Positions 25,046 through 34,761 of a DNA stretch of 64,000 nucleotides are shown here, piece by piece (the stretch's first letter is position 1; each line of letters opens with the position of its first letter). The notes under the pieces are model-generated. The model saw nothing but the letters and a program-made list of their open reading frames with translations. It was not told the DNA's origin and did no database searches. Location of the stretch: positions 8,172,001 to 8,236,000 of the forward strand of contig NZ_CP060828.1 in assembly GCF_014489635.1 (NCBI RefSeq), read 5' to 3'. The DNA comes from Streptomyces roseirectus. GTDB lineage: Bacteria; Actinomycetota; Actinomycetes; Streptomycetales; Streptomycetaceae. The position numbers were made by a program, and so were the translations under genes.

Positions 25046-26076
25046 CCCTCGCGAGCGGACACACGATGGCCATCGACCTGGACGTGATCGGCGACCGGCA
25101 GGCCATGCGGCTGCCCCCGCAGTTCCAGGGACGCTGCGAACCGGACGTCCTCGGCGAACACGCGGCCCGGCTGCTGGGGGAGTACCCCGGCGCCCTCGCC
25201 CGGATCGCCGAGGACCCCGCGGCGCCCTTCGAACGGCGGTACATGGCCGCGACCCTCTGCGGGCTGGTCGGCGACCCCCGGGTGCGGCCCGAGGACCCGG
25301 CCATGGTGGACGTCCCGGCCGCCCGGGTGCGCGTCGGGCTCGACGAGGCGCGCATCCCCGCGATCCTGGAGCGCTGGCCGGACGCCGGGCTCAAGGAGGC
25401 GTACCTGCGCAAGGAGTGCCCGGCCCACGACGTGGAGATCGGCGCGTTCCGCATCATGCGCTACCCGGTGACCAACCTGGAGTACCGGCGCTTCCTGGAG
25501 GACACCGGGGCCCGGTGGCTGCCCACCTCCTGGCAGTTCGGCTGCTACCCCGACCAACTCGGCAACCACCCCGTGTGGACGGTCCCGGCACAGGCCGCCG
25601 ACGCCTACGCGGAGTGGCTGGCCGAGCGCACCGGACGCGCGTTCCGGCTGCCGACCGAGGCCGAGTGGGAGTACGCGGCGACCGGCGGCGAACCCCGCGA
25701 GTACCCCTGGGGCGACACCTTCGACGAGCACGCCGCGAACACCTCCGAGGCGGGCCCGCTGTCCACCACCCCCGTCGGCGTCTACCCGGCGGGCGCCTCG
25801 CCCTTCGGGGTCCTGGACCTCGCCGGGAACGTCGAGGAGTACACGGCCGACGACTACGGCCCCTACCCGGGCGGTGAGCTGATCGCCGACGACCTCGTCC
25901 CCTACCCGGGCGGCATGCGCTCCGGCGACGCGCGGCTGCGCTCCCTCAGCACCTACCGGATCGTGCGCGGCGGCAGCTTCACCCGGGGCGGCGACCTCGC
26001 CCGCTGCCGGCGCCGGCACGGCCTGTACGACCGGTCCCACTACGCGGTCGGCTTCCGGCTCGCGGAATCTCCCTAG
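25042..26076 (+). CDS. FGE/SUMF-like protein 2, ToxD-like paralogue
   Basis: A 344-residue tandem paralogue of the preceding protein, with the same two-part architecture (GDPRVRPEDPAMVDVPAA, then FRIMRYPVTNLEYRRFL, FRLPTEAEWEYAA, LAGNVEEYTADDY, RGGSFTRGGDLARCRRR). It again has a single Cys where FGE has two. A short insertion (PYPGGMRSGDARL region) distinguishes it. A 53-bp block (25627-25679) is identical to 24614-24666. The GTG at 25042 follows GGAGAGGAGG and overlaps the previous stop by 4 nt. The two may form a heterodimer or act on successive steps; this is inference. Confidence 0.88.
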   Translation: MTLASGHTMAIDLDVIGDRQAMRLPPQFQGRCEPDVLGEHAARLLGEYPGALARIAEDPAAPFERRYMAATLCGLVGDPRVRPEDPAMVDVPAARVRVGLDEARIPAILERWPDAGLKEAYLRKECPAHDVEIGAFRIMRYPVTNLEYRRFLEDTGARWLPTSWQFGCYPDQLGNHPVWTVPAQAADAYAEWLAERTGRAFRLPTEAEWEYAATGGEPREYPWGDTFDEHAANTSEAGPLSTTPVGVYPAGASPFGVLDLAGNVEEYTADDYGPYPGGELIADDLVPYPGGMRSGDARLRSLSTYRIVRGGSFTRGGDLARCRRRHGLYDRSHYAVGFRLAESP

Positions 26077-26088
26077 GGCGGAGCACGC

Positions 26089-27249
26089 ATGCACAGGACG
26101 CCCCGGGTCGCGGTCATCCACTACAGCAGGAACGGCACCGTCCACGCGCTCGCGCGGGCGGCGGCCGCAGGAGCGGAGGCGGACGGGGCACAGGTGCGCC
26201 TGCTCCGGGTGGGCGGAGAACACGGCACGGCGCCCGTCCACGAGGACCTGCTGTGGGCGGACGGCATGGTGCTCGCCACGCCGACCTACTTCGGCAACAT
26301 CGCCTCCCCGCTCAAGCAGTTCATCGAGGCGGCCTCCCCCCTGTGGCGCGAAGGAGCGCTCGCCGACCGGGTGGTCACCGGCATCACCACCTCCAACAGC
26401 CCGCACGGCGGACGGGAGACGACCCTGCTCGCCCTCTACCAGAGCATGTACCACTGGGGCGCGCTGATCCTCCCGGCCGGGACCACGGACGGGGCGTTCA
26501 CCGCCGCCGGCGGCAACCCCTACGGCGTCGCCGCCCCCGCCGACCCCGACGGCGTGACCGACACCGTGCACCAGCGGGCGGCGCAGGCCCTCGGGGCCCG
26601 GCTCAGCCGCGCCTGCGCCCGCATGGCACGCCCGCCGTCCGGCCCCCTCGGTCCCGGCGGGCCGAGCCGGGTCGCGGTCGTCTGCGACCCGACCGAACCC
26701 GGCACCCGCACCCTGGCGTCCGCACTCGCGGAGGGCGCCGAGAAGGCGGGCGCCGAGGTGCGGCTGCTCCACACCGGCAGCCCGCACGGCGCCACGCCGG
26801 CCGACGTGGAGTGGGCGGACGCCGTCGCGCTCGGCGGGCCCGCGTTCCTCGGGGGCCTCTCGCCGCTCCTGACGCGCTTCCTCGCCGACTGCGAGCCGCT
26901 GCGCGCCTCGGGCAAGCTCGACGGCAAGGCGGCGACCGGGTTCGTCACGGCCCCGCAGCCGCACAGCGGCAGCGAATCCGCGCTGCTCGCCCTCTACCAC
27001 GCCATGCACCACTGGGGAGCGGTCATCGTGCCGCCCGGCTACACGGACCCGTCGATCACGATCGCCGGCGGCAACCCGTACGGGATCTCCCACACGACGG
27101 CCCACGGACCGCTGCCCGGCCGGGACGTCCTGGCGGCGGCGGTCTTCCAGGGCGCCCGGCTGGCCCGCGTCACCGCACGGCTGCGCGGCCCGCACCACCC
27201 GGACCCCGTGGTCCGGCGCGAGCCCGCGCGGCCACCGGCCGTCCGCTGA
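26089..27249 (+). CDS. Fused double flavodoxin-domain oxidoreductase
   Basis: A 386-residue protein built from two WrbA/flavodoxin-like domains in tandem. Domain 1 (about 1-190) has the phosphate loop HYSRNGTVHALA, ATPTYFGNIASPLKQF and TSNSPHGGRETTLLALYQSMYHWG, and domain 2 (about 195-365) repeats the plan with GGPAFLGGLSPLLTRF and SGSESALLALYHAMHHWG. In domain 2 the phosphate loop has become CDPTEPGTRT, so FMN binding there is doubtful. Both halves end in AGGNPYG. The ATG follows a GGGCGGAGC site, 12 nt after the FGE-like gene. It likely handles a redox step, possibly quinone- or NAD(P)H-linked, in the pathway. Confidence 0.85.
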   Translation: MHRTPRVAVIHYSRNGTVHALARAAAAGAEADGAQVRLLRVGGEHGTAPVHEDLLWADGMVLATPTYFGNIASPLKQFIEAASPLWREGALADRVVTGITTSNSPHGGRETTLLALYQSMYHWGALILPAGTTDGAFTAAGGNPYGVAAPADPDGVTDTVHQRAAQALGARLSRACARMARPPSGPLGPGGPSRVAVVCDPTEPGTRTLASALAEGAEKAGAEVRLLHTGSPHGATPADVEWADAVALGGPAFLGGLSPLLTRFLADCEPLRASGKLDGKAATGFVTAPQPHSGSESALLALYHAMHHWGAVIVPPGYTDPSITIAGGNPYGISHTTAHGPLPGRDVLAAAVFQGARLARVTARLRGPHHPDPVVRREPARPPAVR

Positions 27250-27295
27250 CACCCCAAGGCCCGTCCGGCACCCCGCTCGCGGGAGAGGAACAGTG

Positions 27296-29197
27296 ATGAC
27301 ATCTGCGACGGCACACGAGACCGGCACCACCACGATCCGCCACCTCGACCGGCTCCTGCGCGAGCAGGACGCACGCAGGCCAAAGGCCCCGGCGATCCTC
27401 GCCCCCGGCCTGCCCGCCCTGACCTACCGGGCCCTGCTCAGGCAGGCCGAGCGCACGGCGCGGGACCTGGCGGCGGCGGGCGTCGCCCGCACCGACCGCG
27501 TCGCGATCGCCCTGCCGGGCGGGCCGTGCGCGGCGACCGCGCTCGTCGCCGTGGCCCGCGCGGCGACCGCCGCCCCTCTCGACCCGGCGGGCCGGGCCCG
27601 GGAGTTCGACGCCCTGTTCACCGACATGGACGTCCGCGCGGTCCTCGTCCAGCGCGGCACCGACAGCCACGCGGCGGCCGTCGCCAGGGCCCAGGGCCGC
27701 CTCGTCGTCGAGCTGGTGCCGGACGCCGGGGGAGCGGCCGGCGAGTTCGCCCTCGTCCCCGACACCCCCGCCCCCGCGCCCGACCCCCGCACCGGCGACC
27801 CCGACGACACCGCGTTCCTCATGCACACCTCGGGGACGACCGGACGCCCCAAACTCGTCCCCCAGAGCCACGCCCTGGTCTGCGCGTCCGCCCGCAACAT
27901 CGCGGCCAGCCTCGACCTCGGCGAGGCCGACCGGTGCCTGAACGTCCTGCCGCTCTTCCACGGGCACGGACTCATGAGCCCGCTGCTGGCGACCCTGTGG
28001 GCCGGCGCGAGCGTCGTCTGCCCGCCCGCCTTCGACGCCGCCGCCTTCCCGGACTGGCTGCGGACGTTCGAGCCGACCTGGTACACGGCGGTCCCGGCCA
28101 TCCACCAGGCCGTCGCGGGCGTCCTCGCCGGACACCCCGACGCCCGGAGTGCCGGCCTGCGTTTCGTGCGCTCGGCGTCGGCCCCGTTCCCGGAGCGGCT
28201 GCGCGAGGCGCTGGAGGAGGCCACGGGGGCCGTCGTCATCGACTCCTACGGCATGACGGAAGCCTGCTCGATCATCACCAGCAACCCGCTGCCGCCCCGC
28301 GCCCGCAAACCCGGCTCCGTCGGCGTCTCCGTCGGCAACGAACTCGCCGTGCGCGGCGAGGACGGCACGTTCCTCCCACCCGGCGAGGAGGGCGAGATCG
28401 TGCTGCGCGGCGAGACCGTCATCAGCCGCTACGACGACAACCCCGAGGCCGACGCGAAAGCCTTCACCGACGGCTGGTTCGGCACCGGGGACAGCGGCTA
28501 CCTCGACGAGGACGGCTACCTGTTCCTCACCGGCCGGCTCAAGGAGATCATCAACCGCGGCGGCACCAAGGTCTCGCCCGTCGAGGTCGACGAGGTGCTG
28601 CTCGCCCACCCCGACGTCGTGGAGGCCGCGGCCTTCCCCCTCCCGCACGCCACCCTCGGCGAGGAGGTGGCCGCCGCCCTCGTCCTCGCCCCCGGCGCCC
28701 ACCCCACCGACGAGGCCCTGCACGACTTCCTCGCCGCCCGCCTCGCGGAGCCGAAGATCCCCCGGCGCCTCTTCCGCGTCGAGCGGATCCCCCGCACCTC
28801 GACGGGCAAGATCCAGCGCTCCGGACTCGCCGCCCACCTGGAACGCCCCGACGCGGCGCACCCGGCCGCGCCCGGCACGGACCTGGAGAGCGCCGTCGCC
28901 GCCGTCTGGTGCGAGCTGCTGGGCCTCGAACAGGTCGGCGTCCGCGACCACTTCTTCGACCTGGGCGGCAACTCCCTGCTCATCCGGCGGGCCCAGGTCC
29001 TGCTCAAGGAGACCACCGGCCGGGACGTGCCCGTCGTGGAGCTGTTCGCCCACCCCACCGTCGAAACGCTCGCCGCCCACCTGGCCGCGGCGGACGGGGC
29101 CGACGAGCCGGACGAGGGCCGGGCACGGGCGGAAGGAAACCGACGGCTGGCGCTCCAGCGCGCGCAGCGCCGACAGCAGACGGAAGACGAGATATGA
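27296..29197 (+). CDS. AMP-dependent acyl ligase fused to a carrier protein
   Basis: A 633-residue two-domain protein. The adenylation domain carries MHTSGTTGRPKLVPQS (A3), YGMTEA (A5), GWFGTGDSGYLDEDGY (A7), GRLKEIINRGG (A8) and PRTSTGKIQRSG (A10, catalytic Lys). The C-terminal peptidyl/acyl-carrier domain has DLGGNSLLIRR with phosphopantetheine Ser560. The A-domain resembles the oxalate-CoA ligase/AAE3 branch of acyl-CoA ligases more than amino-acid NRPS domains, suggesting a carboxylic acid starter. GTG 27293 is the alternative start. The gene overlaps the PKS gene by 4 nt, so it is probably the loading module of that PKS. Confidence 0.9.
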   Translation: MTSATAHETGTTTIRHLDRLLREQDARRPKAPAILAPGLPALTYRALLRQAERTARDLAAAGVARTDRVAIALPGGPCAATALVAVARAATAAPLDPAGRAREFDALFTDMDVRAVLVQRGTDSHAAAVARAQGRLVVELVPDAGGAAGEFALVPDTPAPAPDPRTGDPDDTAFLMHTSGTTGRPKLVPQSHALVCASARNIAASLDLGEADRCLNVLPLFHGHGLMSPLLATLWAGASVVCPPAFDAAAFPDWLRTFEPTWYTAVPAIHQAVAGVLAGHPDARSAGLRFVRSASAPFPERLREALEEATGAVVIDSYGMTEACSIITSNPLPPRARKPGSVGVSVGNELAVRGEDGTFLPPGEEGEIVLRGETVISRYDDNPEADAKAFTDGWFGTGDSGYLDEDGYLFLTGRLKEIINRGGTKVSPVEVDEVLLAHPDVVEAAAFPLPHATLGEEVAAALVLAPGAHPTDEALHDFLAARLAEPKIPRRLFRVERIPRTSTGKIQRSGLAAHLERPDAAHPAAPGTDLESAVAAVWCELLGLEQVGVRDHFFDLGGNSLLIRRAQVLLKETTGRDVPVVELFAHPTVETLAAHLAAADGADEPDEGRARAEGNRRLALQRAQRRQQTEDEI

Positions 29198-32100
29198 CAA
29201 CGGGCCTGGAGATCGCCATCGTCGGGATGGCCTGCCGCTATCCCGGAGCCGCCAACCCGCGGGAATTCTGGACGAACCTGCGCGACGGCGTCGACTGCGT
29301 CACCCGCTTCACCGACGACGAACTCCGCGCGGCCGGCGTCCCGCGCGCACTGCTGCGCGACCCGGACTACGTACGGGCGCGCGGAGTGATCGACGGCCAC
29401 GACCTCTTCGACGCGGAGTTCTTCAACATCCCCCCGCGCGAAGCGGAGTTGATGGACCCGCAGCACCGGCTCTTCCTCGAATGCGCGTGGGAGGCCCTGG
29501 AGGACAGCGGCTACGCCGGGACCCGCCGCCCCGCCGCCACCGGCGTCTACGCGGGCGCCTACGAGAACACCTACCGCCGCCACGTCCTGTCCGACCCCGC
29601 GACGGTGGAGTCCGCCGGCTGGCTGCTGACCCACCTCAGCGGCGAACGGGACTACCTCGCCACCCGGACGTCGTACAAGCTCGACCTGCGCGGCCCCGCC
29701 CTGACCGTCCAGACCGCCTGCTCGACCTCCCTGGTCGCCGTCCACCTCGCCGGCCAGGCACTGCTCAGCGGGGACTGCGAACTCGCCCTCGCCGGCGGCA
29801 GCACCGTCCGCGCCCGGCAGACCGAGGGCTACCTCTTCGAACCCGAGGGCATCCTCTCGCCCGACGGACACACCCGCGCCTTCGACGCCGACGCCCGGGG
29901 CACCGTCTCCTCCAGCGGCGTCGGCGTCGTCGTCCTCAAACGCCTGGAGGACGCGGTGCGCGACCGGGACACCGTGTACGCGGTCGTGCGGGGCACCGCC
30001 GTCAACAACGACGGGGCCGCCAAGGTCGGGTTCAGCGCCCCCAGCGTGACCGGACAGGCCCGCGCGATCCGCGCCGCCCACCTGATGGCCGAGGTCGACC
30101 CCGCCACGATCGGCTACGTCGAGGCCCACGGCAGCGGCACCTCGCTGGGCGACCCGATCGAGATCGAAGGGCTCACCCGGGCGTTCCGCGCCGCAGGCAG
30201 CCACCCGGCGGGGCCGCGCCCCATCGGCTCCGTCAAGACGAACATCGGGCACACCCACGCCGCCTCCGGGGTCGCCGGGCTCATCAAGACGGCCCTGGCC
30301 CTGCGCCACCGGCAGATCCCGCCGAGCATCGACTACCGCAAGCCCAACCCGGACATCGACTTCGCCCGCTCCCCCTTCCACGTCGTCACCGAACTCACCG
30401 ACTGGAAGACGGACGGCACCCCCCGCCTCGCCGGGGTCAGCTCCTTCGGCACCGGCGGCACCAACGCCCACGCCGTCCTGGAGGAGGCCCCCGCCCGCCC
30501 CGAGACACCCTCCCGGCGGCCCTGGCGGCTGCTGCCGCTGTCCGCCCACACGGAGACAGCCCTGGACACGGCCACCGACCGCCTCGCCGCCCACCTGCGC
30601 GACGCCACCGCACCGCTCGCCGACGTCGCCTACACCCTCCAGGTCGGACGCGCCCGCTTCACCCACCGTCAGGCGCTGGTCTGCGCCGACGCGGACGACG
30701 CCGCCGAGGCCCTGGAGACCCGGGCACCGCGCCGGCTCCTGCGACAGAGCAGCCGCCCGGCCGGCGAACGCCCCGTCGCGTTCATGTTCTCCGGCCTCGG
30801 CGACCAGTACCCGGGCATGGCGCGCGAACTCTACGCGTCGGAGCCGGTCTTCCGCGCCGAGATCGACCGGTGCGCGGACCTCTTCCGCCCCCACCTCGGC
30901 ATCGACCTGCGCACCCTCCTGCACCCCGACACCGCGCCCGCCCCCGCCACCGGCGGTGGCCTGGACCTGCGCGCCATGCTCGGCCGGGGCACCGCCCCCG
31001 CCGCCGAACTCGACCGCACCCTCTACGCCCAGCCCGCCATGTTCATGGTCGAGTGGGCGCTGGCCCGGCTGTGGACGGACTGGGGGATCCGCCCGCAGGC
31101 CATGCTCGGCTACAGCATCGGCGAGTACGTGGCGGCCTGCGTCGCCGGAGTCCTGACCCTGGAGGACGCCTGCCTCCTGGTCGCCGCCCGCGCCCGCCTG
31201 ATCGAGGAGATGCCGGGCGGCGCCATGCTCGCCGTCGCCCTGCCCGAACACGAGGCGTCCGCGCTGGACGACCGGCTCTCCGTCGCCGCCGTCAACGGCC
31301 CCGCCCTGACCGTGCTCGCCGGCACCACGGACGCGGTCGCCGCCCTGGAGGAACGTCTCACCGGGGACGGCGTCGCCGCCCGCCGGCTCCAGACCACGCA
31401 CGCCTTCCACTCGCACATGATGGAACCGGGCCGGGCACCGCTCACCGAACTGACCCGCACGGTGACCCTGAACCCGCCCACGATCCCCTACCTGTCCAAC
31501 GTCACCGGGACCTGGATCACCGACGAGCAGGCCACCGACCCCGCCTACTGGGCCCGCCACATGTGCGAGACCGTCCGCTTCGCCGGCGCCGTCGAGGAGC
31601 TGTGGCGCTCGCCCGGCCGGATCCTCCTGGAGGTGGGCCCCGGACAGGCGTACAGCAGCCTCGCCCTGCAACTGCTCCCCGAGGGCGCGGACGGCGACCG
31701 CATGTCCCTGTCCTCGCTGCCCGCCGCCCACGACAGCACGCCCGCCGCCCGGTTCCTGCTCACCTCGCTGGCCCGCCTCTGGCTGGCCGGCGTCGAGCCC
31801 GACTGGGACCGCGTCCACGCCGGCGAGAGCCCGGGGCGCGTTCCGCTGCCCACCTACCCCTTCCAACGCCGCCGGCACTGGGTCGACGACACCACCGCCC
31901 CCGGACACACCCCGCGCCCGGAGCGGGCCGAGGCCGCGTCGATGGCCAGGCGCGAGGACCTGGCCACCTGGTTCTCCGTCCCCTCCTGGACCTCCACCGC
32001 GCCCCTCGACCCCGTGCACGACGACGACCTGGCCGCCGAGCCCCGGCGCTGGCTGCTGTTCCTCGACGACCACGGCACCGGACAGCGGATCGCGGAGCGG

Positions 32101-34761
32101 CTGCTGCGGGCCGGGCACGACGTCACCACGGTCGTGCGGGGCGAGGAGTTCCGGCGGCTCGCCGAGGGCCGCTTCGCCGTCGCGCCCGACCGCCGGGAGG
32201 ACTACGACGCGCTGCTGGGCGCGCTGACCGCCCCGCCGGAGACGGTCGTCCACCTGTGGACCGTCACCGGCGAGACCCCGGCCCGCCCCACGGCCGCGCA
32301 CTTCGACGAACTCCAGCGCCGGGGCTTCACCAGCCTGCTGCTGCTCACCCAGGCGTGGGGCGCCCGGGGCGACGACGCCCCCCTGCACCTGGCCGTCGTC
32401 TCGGACGGTCTGAGGCAGGTCACCGACGGCGACGTGGTCGTCCCCGCCAAGGCGACGGTCACCGGACCCGTCACCGTGGCACCGCAGGAGCACCCCGGAC
32501 TCACCGCGCAGAGCATCGACGTCGCGGGCGGCGCCCCGGACGTCGACCGCCTCCTCACCGAACTCGTCCGCCGGCCCGCCGACCCCGTCGTCGCCCACCG
32601 GGGCCGCGGCCGCTGGACGCCGCGCTGGGAACCCGTGCGCCTGGAGCAGCCCGCGCGGCCCCCCGCGCGGATCCGGGAGCGCGGCGTCTACCTGATCACC
32701 GGCGGGCTCGGCGGCATCGGGCTGACGCTGGCCGAACACCTCGCGCGCACCGCACGGGCCCGCCTGGTCCTGATCGGGCGCTCGCCCCTGCCCGCACGGG
32801 AGGAGTGGGCGGACCTGCTCGCCGCGCAGCGGAACCCCGGTGACTCCGAGGACGAGACCGTGGCGCGGATCCGCAAGGTCGTGGCCCTGGAGGAACTGGG
32901 CGCCGAAGTGCTGGTCCTGGCGGCGGAGGTGACCGACGAGGAGCGGATGCGGGCCGCCGTCACCGAGGCCACCGCCCGCTTCGGGCCCGTCCACGGCGTG
33001 ATCCACGCCGCCGGGGTCGCCGGCGGCGGCGTGATGCAGCTCAAGCGCCCCGAGGCGGCCGACGCGGTCCTGGCGCCCAAGGCGCGCGGCGCCCTCGTCC
33101 TGGACGCCGTCCTGGGCGAGACGCCGCTCGACTTCCTGCTGCTGTGCTCCTCCACCATCGCCTTCAGCGGGGGCCTCGGCCAGGTCGACTACTGCGCCGC
33201 GAACGCCTTCCTCGACGCCTACGCCCAGCACCGGTCCGCTTCGGGCGGCCCGTACACGGTGTCGGTGAACTGGGACGCCTGGCAGGAGGTCGGCATGGCG
33301 GCGAAGGTCGTCGGCCGCACCCCGGATCCGCGCGCCCTCGCCAACCCCCTGCTCCACACCTGCCTCGTCGACACACCGGACCTCGCGATCTACGCGGCGC
33401 GGTTCGCCAGCCCCCGCGACTGGCTCGTGGACGAGCACCGCATGCTCGGCATCTCCGTCATCCCCGGCACCGCCTACCTGGAGATGGCGCGGGCGGCGGC
33501 GGCCGACCGGGGCCTGGGCGACGCGGTCCGCTTCGAGGACGTCCTGTTCCTGGCGCCGGTGGTGCTCGGCGACGGCCAGGAACGCGAGGTCCGCGTGGTC
33601 ATGGAGAAGACGGCCGACGCGTACCGGTTCTCGGTCGTCAGCGCGGACGGCGAGCGCTGGAGCGAGCACGTCACCGGCCGCGTCCTGCCCCTTCCGGACC
33701 CGGACACCCGGCCTCTGTACTCGGCCCCCGACCTGGTGGCACGGCACGCCCTGCGCGACGCGGGCGAGGTCAGCCACGACGGGCCGATGACCTTCGGACC
33801 GCGCTCGCAGTGCGTGGAACGCGTCTGGACGGGCGACGGCGTGGCCCTGGCCCGGCTGTCGGTGCCGGAACGCTACGGCGAGGAGGTGGCCGCGCTCGGC
33901 CTGCACCCCTTCCTCCTGGACATCGCCACCGGATTCGCGAGCCTCTACCTCGAAGCCGACTACCTGATGCCCCTGCGCTACCGGGCCATCGACGTCCTCG
34001 CGCCCCTGCCCGCCCGCATCCACAGCCTCCTCACCCACCGAGGCGGCCAGGAGGGCCGGGAGGGCACCCGCGAAACCCTCTCCTTCGACGTGACCCTCTT
34101 CGACGAGGACGGCCATGTCCTGCTGAAGGCCGAGGAGTTCGTCATGAAGCGGGCCCGCGCCCTCGACACGAAACTGCCGGCCCTGCGCGACGGCCGCTCC
34201 GACGAGGTCGGCGCCTACGCCTACCCCGAGACCCGCACGGACGCCGAGCGCGGCGACAACGCCTTCCTCGCCCACCTGGAGACCGGCATCCGGCCCGCCG
34301 AAGGCGCCACCGCCTTCGCACGCCTCCTGGCCCGGGAGCTGTCGCCCCAGGTCGTCGTCGCGACCAAGGACCTCGCGGCGATCGTCACGAACGTCGGCGC
34401 CCTCGGCACCGCCGCCGAGGAACCCGCCGAGAACCGCGCCCCGGCCCCGGCCCACCCCAGGCCCGCGCTCGCCACGGCCTACGTCGCCCCGCGCGACGAC
34501 GTCGAGCGGGCGCTCGCCGAGCTGTGGCAGGACCAGATCGGCGTCGCCGAGGTCGGCGTCCACGACAACTTCTACGAACTCGGGGGCCATTCGCTGCTCG
34601 GCATCAAACTCCTGGCCCGCCTGCGGGACACCCTGCACGTCCAGGTCGCCCTGCAGTCCCTCTTCGACAACCTCACCGTCGCCGAACTCGCCGCGGTCGT
34701 CGCGGCGCGGCTTCCGCGCGGAACACAGCAGCAGAACCAACAGGACGGGAGTCTGACGTGA
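29194..34761 (+). CDS. Type I polyketide synthase, KS-AT-KR-DH-ACP
   Basis: A 1855-residue single-module PKS. KS: residues ~5-430, active Cys176 in TACSTS, with EAHGSGT and KTNIGH. AT: ~530-870, Ser641 in GYSIGEY; HAFH motif, usually malonyl-type. A structural KR half follows, then catalytic KR: GGLGGIG near 1170, Tyr1333 in DYCAAN. DH: ~1405-1670, His1415 in HRMLGISVIP, Asp1576 in LLDIATG, where the usual Gln/His four residues after Asp is Gly. ACP: Ser1800 in ELGGHSLLG. KR before DH is the reverse of normal modular order. There is no thioesterase or docking domain. The ATG overlaps the ligase stop and GTGA couples the next gene. Confidence 0.95.
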   Translation: MTTGLEIAIVGMACRYPGAANPREFWTNLRDGVDCVTRFTDDELRAAGVPRALLRDPDYVRARGVIDGHDLFDAEFFNIPPREAELMDPQHRLFLECAWEALEDSGYAGTRRPAATGVYAGAYENTYRRHVLSDPATVESAGWLLTHLSGERDYLATRTSYKLDLRGPALTVQTACSTSLVAVHLAGQALLSGDCELALAGGSTVRARQTEGYLFEPEGILSPDGHTRAFDADARGTVSSSGVGVVVLKRLEDAVRDRDTVYAVVRGTAVNNDGAAKVGFSAPSVTGQARAIRAAHLMAEVDPATIGYVEAHGSGTSLGDPIEIEGLTRAFRAAGSHPAGPRPIGSVKTNIGHTHAASGVAGLIKTALALRHRQIPPSIDYRKPNPDIDFARSPFHVVTELTDWKTDGTPRLAGVSSFGTGGTNAHAVLEEAPARPETPSRRPWRLLPLSAHTETALDTATDRLAAHLRDATAPLADVAYTLQVGRARFTHRQALVCADADDAAEALETRAPRRLLRQSSRPAGERPVAFMFSGLGDQYPGMARELYASEPVFRAEIDRCADLFRPHLGIDLRTLLHPDTAPAPATGGGLDLRAMLGRGTAPAAELDRTLYAQPAMFMVEWALARLWTDWGIRPQAMLGYSIGEYVAACVAGVLTLEDACLLVAARARLIEEMPGGAMLAVALPEHEASALDDRLSVAAVNGPALTVLAGTTDAVAALEERLTGDGVAARRLQTTHAFHSHMMEPGRAPLTELTRTVTLNPPTIPYLSNVTGTWITDEQATDPAYWARHMCETVRFAGAVEELWRSPGRILLEVGPGQAYSSLALQLLPEGADGDRMSLSSLPAAHDSTPAARFLLTSLARLWLAGVEPDWDRVHAGESPGRVPLPTYPFQRRRHWVDDTTAPGHTPRPERAEAASMARREDLATWFSVPSWTSTAPLDPVHDDDLAAEPRRWLLFLDDHGTGQRIAERLLRAGHDVTTVVRGEEFRRLAEGRFAVAPDRREDYDALLGALTAPPETVVHLWTVTGETPARPTAAHFDELQRRGFTSLLLLTQAWGARGDDAPLHLAVVSDGLRQVTDGDVVVPAKATVTGPVTVAPQEHPGLTAQSIDVAGGAPDVDRLLTELVRRPADPVVAHRGRGRWTPRWEPVRLEQPARPPARIRERGVYLITGGLGGIGLTLAEHLARTARARLVLIGRSPLPAREEWADLLAAQRNPGDSEDETVARIRKVVALEELGAEVLVLAAEVTDEERMRAAVTEATARFGPVHGVIHAAGVAGGGVMQLKRPEAADAVLAPKARGALVLDAVLGETPLDFLLLCSSTIAFSGGLGQVDYCAANAFLDAYAQHRSASGGPYTVSVNWDAWQEVGMAAKVVGRTPDPRALANPLLHTCLVDTPDLAIYAARFASPRDWLVDEHRMLGISVIPGTAYLEMARAAAADRGLGDAVRFEDVLFLAPVVLGDGQEREVRVVMEKTADAYRFSVVSADGERWSEHVTGRVLPLPDPDTRPLYSAPDLVARHALRDAGEVSHDGPMTFGPRSQCVERVWTGDGVALARLSVPERYGEEVAALGLHPFLLDIATGFASLYLEADYLMPLRYRAIDVLAPLPARIHSLLTHRGGQEGREGTRETLSFDVTLFDEDGHVLLKAEEFVMKRARALDTKLPALRDGRSDEVGAYAYPETRTDAERGDNAFLAHLETGIRPAEGATAFARLLARELSPQVVVATKDLAAIVTNVGALGTAAEEPAENRAPAPAHPRPALATAYVAPRDDVERALAELWQDQIGVAEVGVHDNFYELGGHSLLGIKLLARLRDTLHVQVALQSLFDNLTVAELAAVVAARLPRGTQQQNQQDGSLT

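Noticed and set aside
24035..26076. The FGE-like proteins as true sulfatase-activating enzymes
   Set aside because: Only one of the two active-site Cys is present, and no sulfatase gene is nearby.
28516..34740. A 2,074-codon open frame antisense to the ligase and PKS genes
   Set aside because: It is Gly/Val/Arg/Asp-rich without any domain resemblance and mirrors the third-position GC of the real genes on the other strand.
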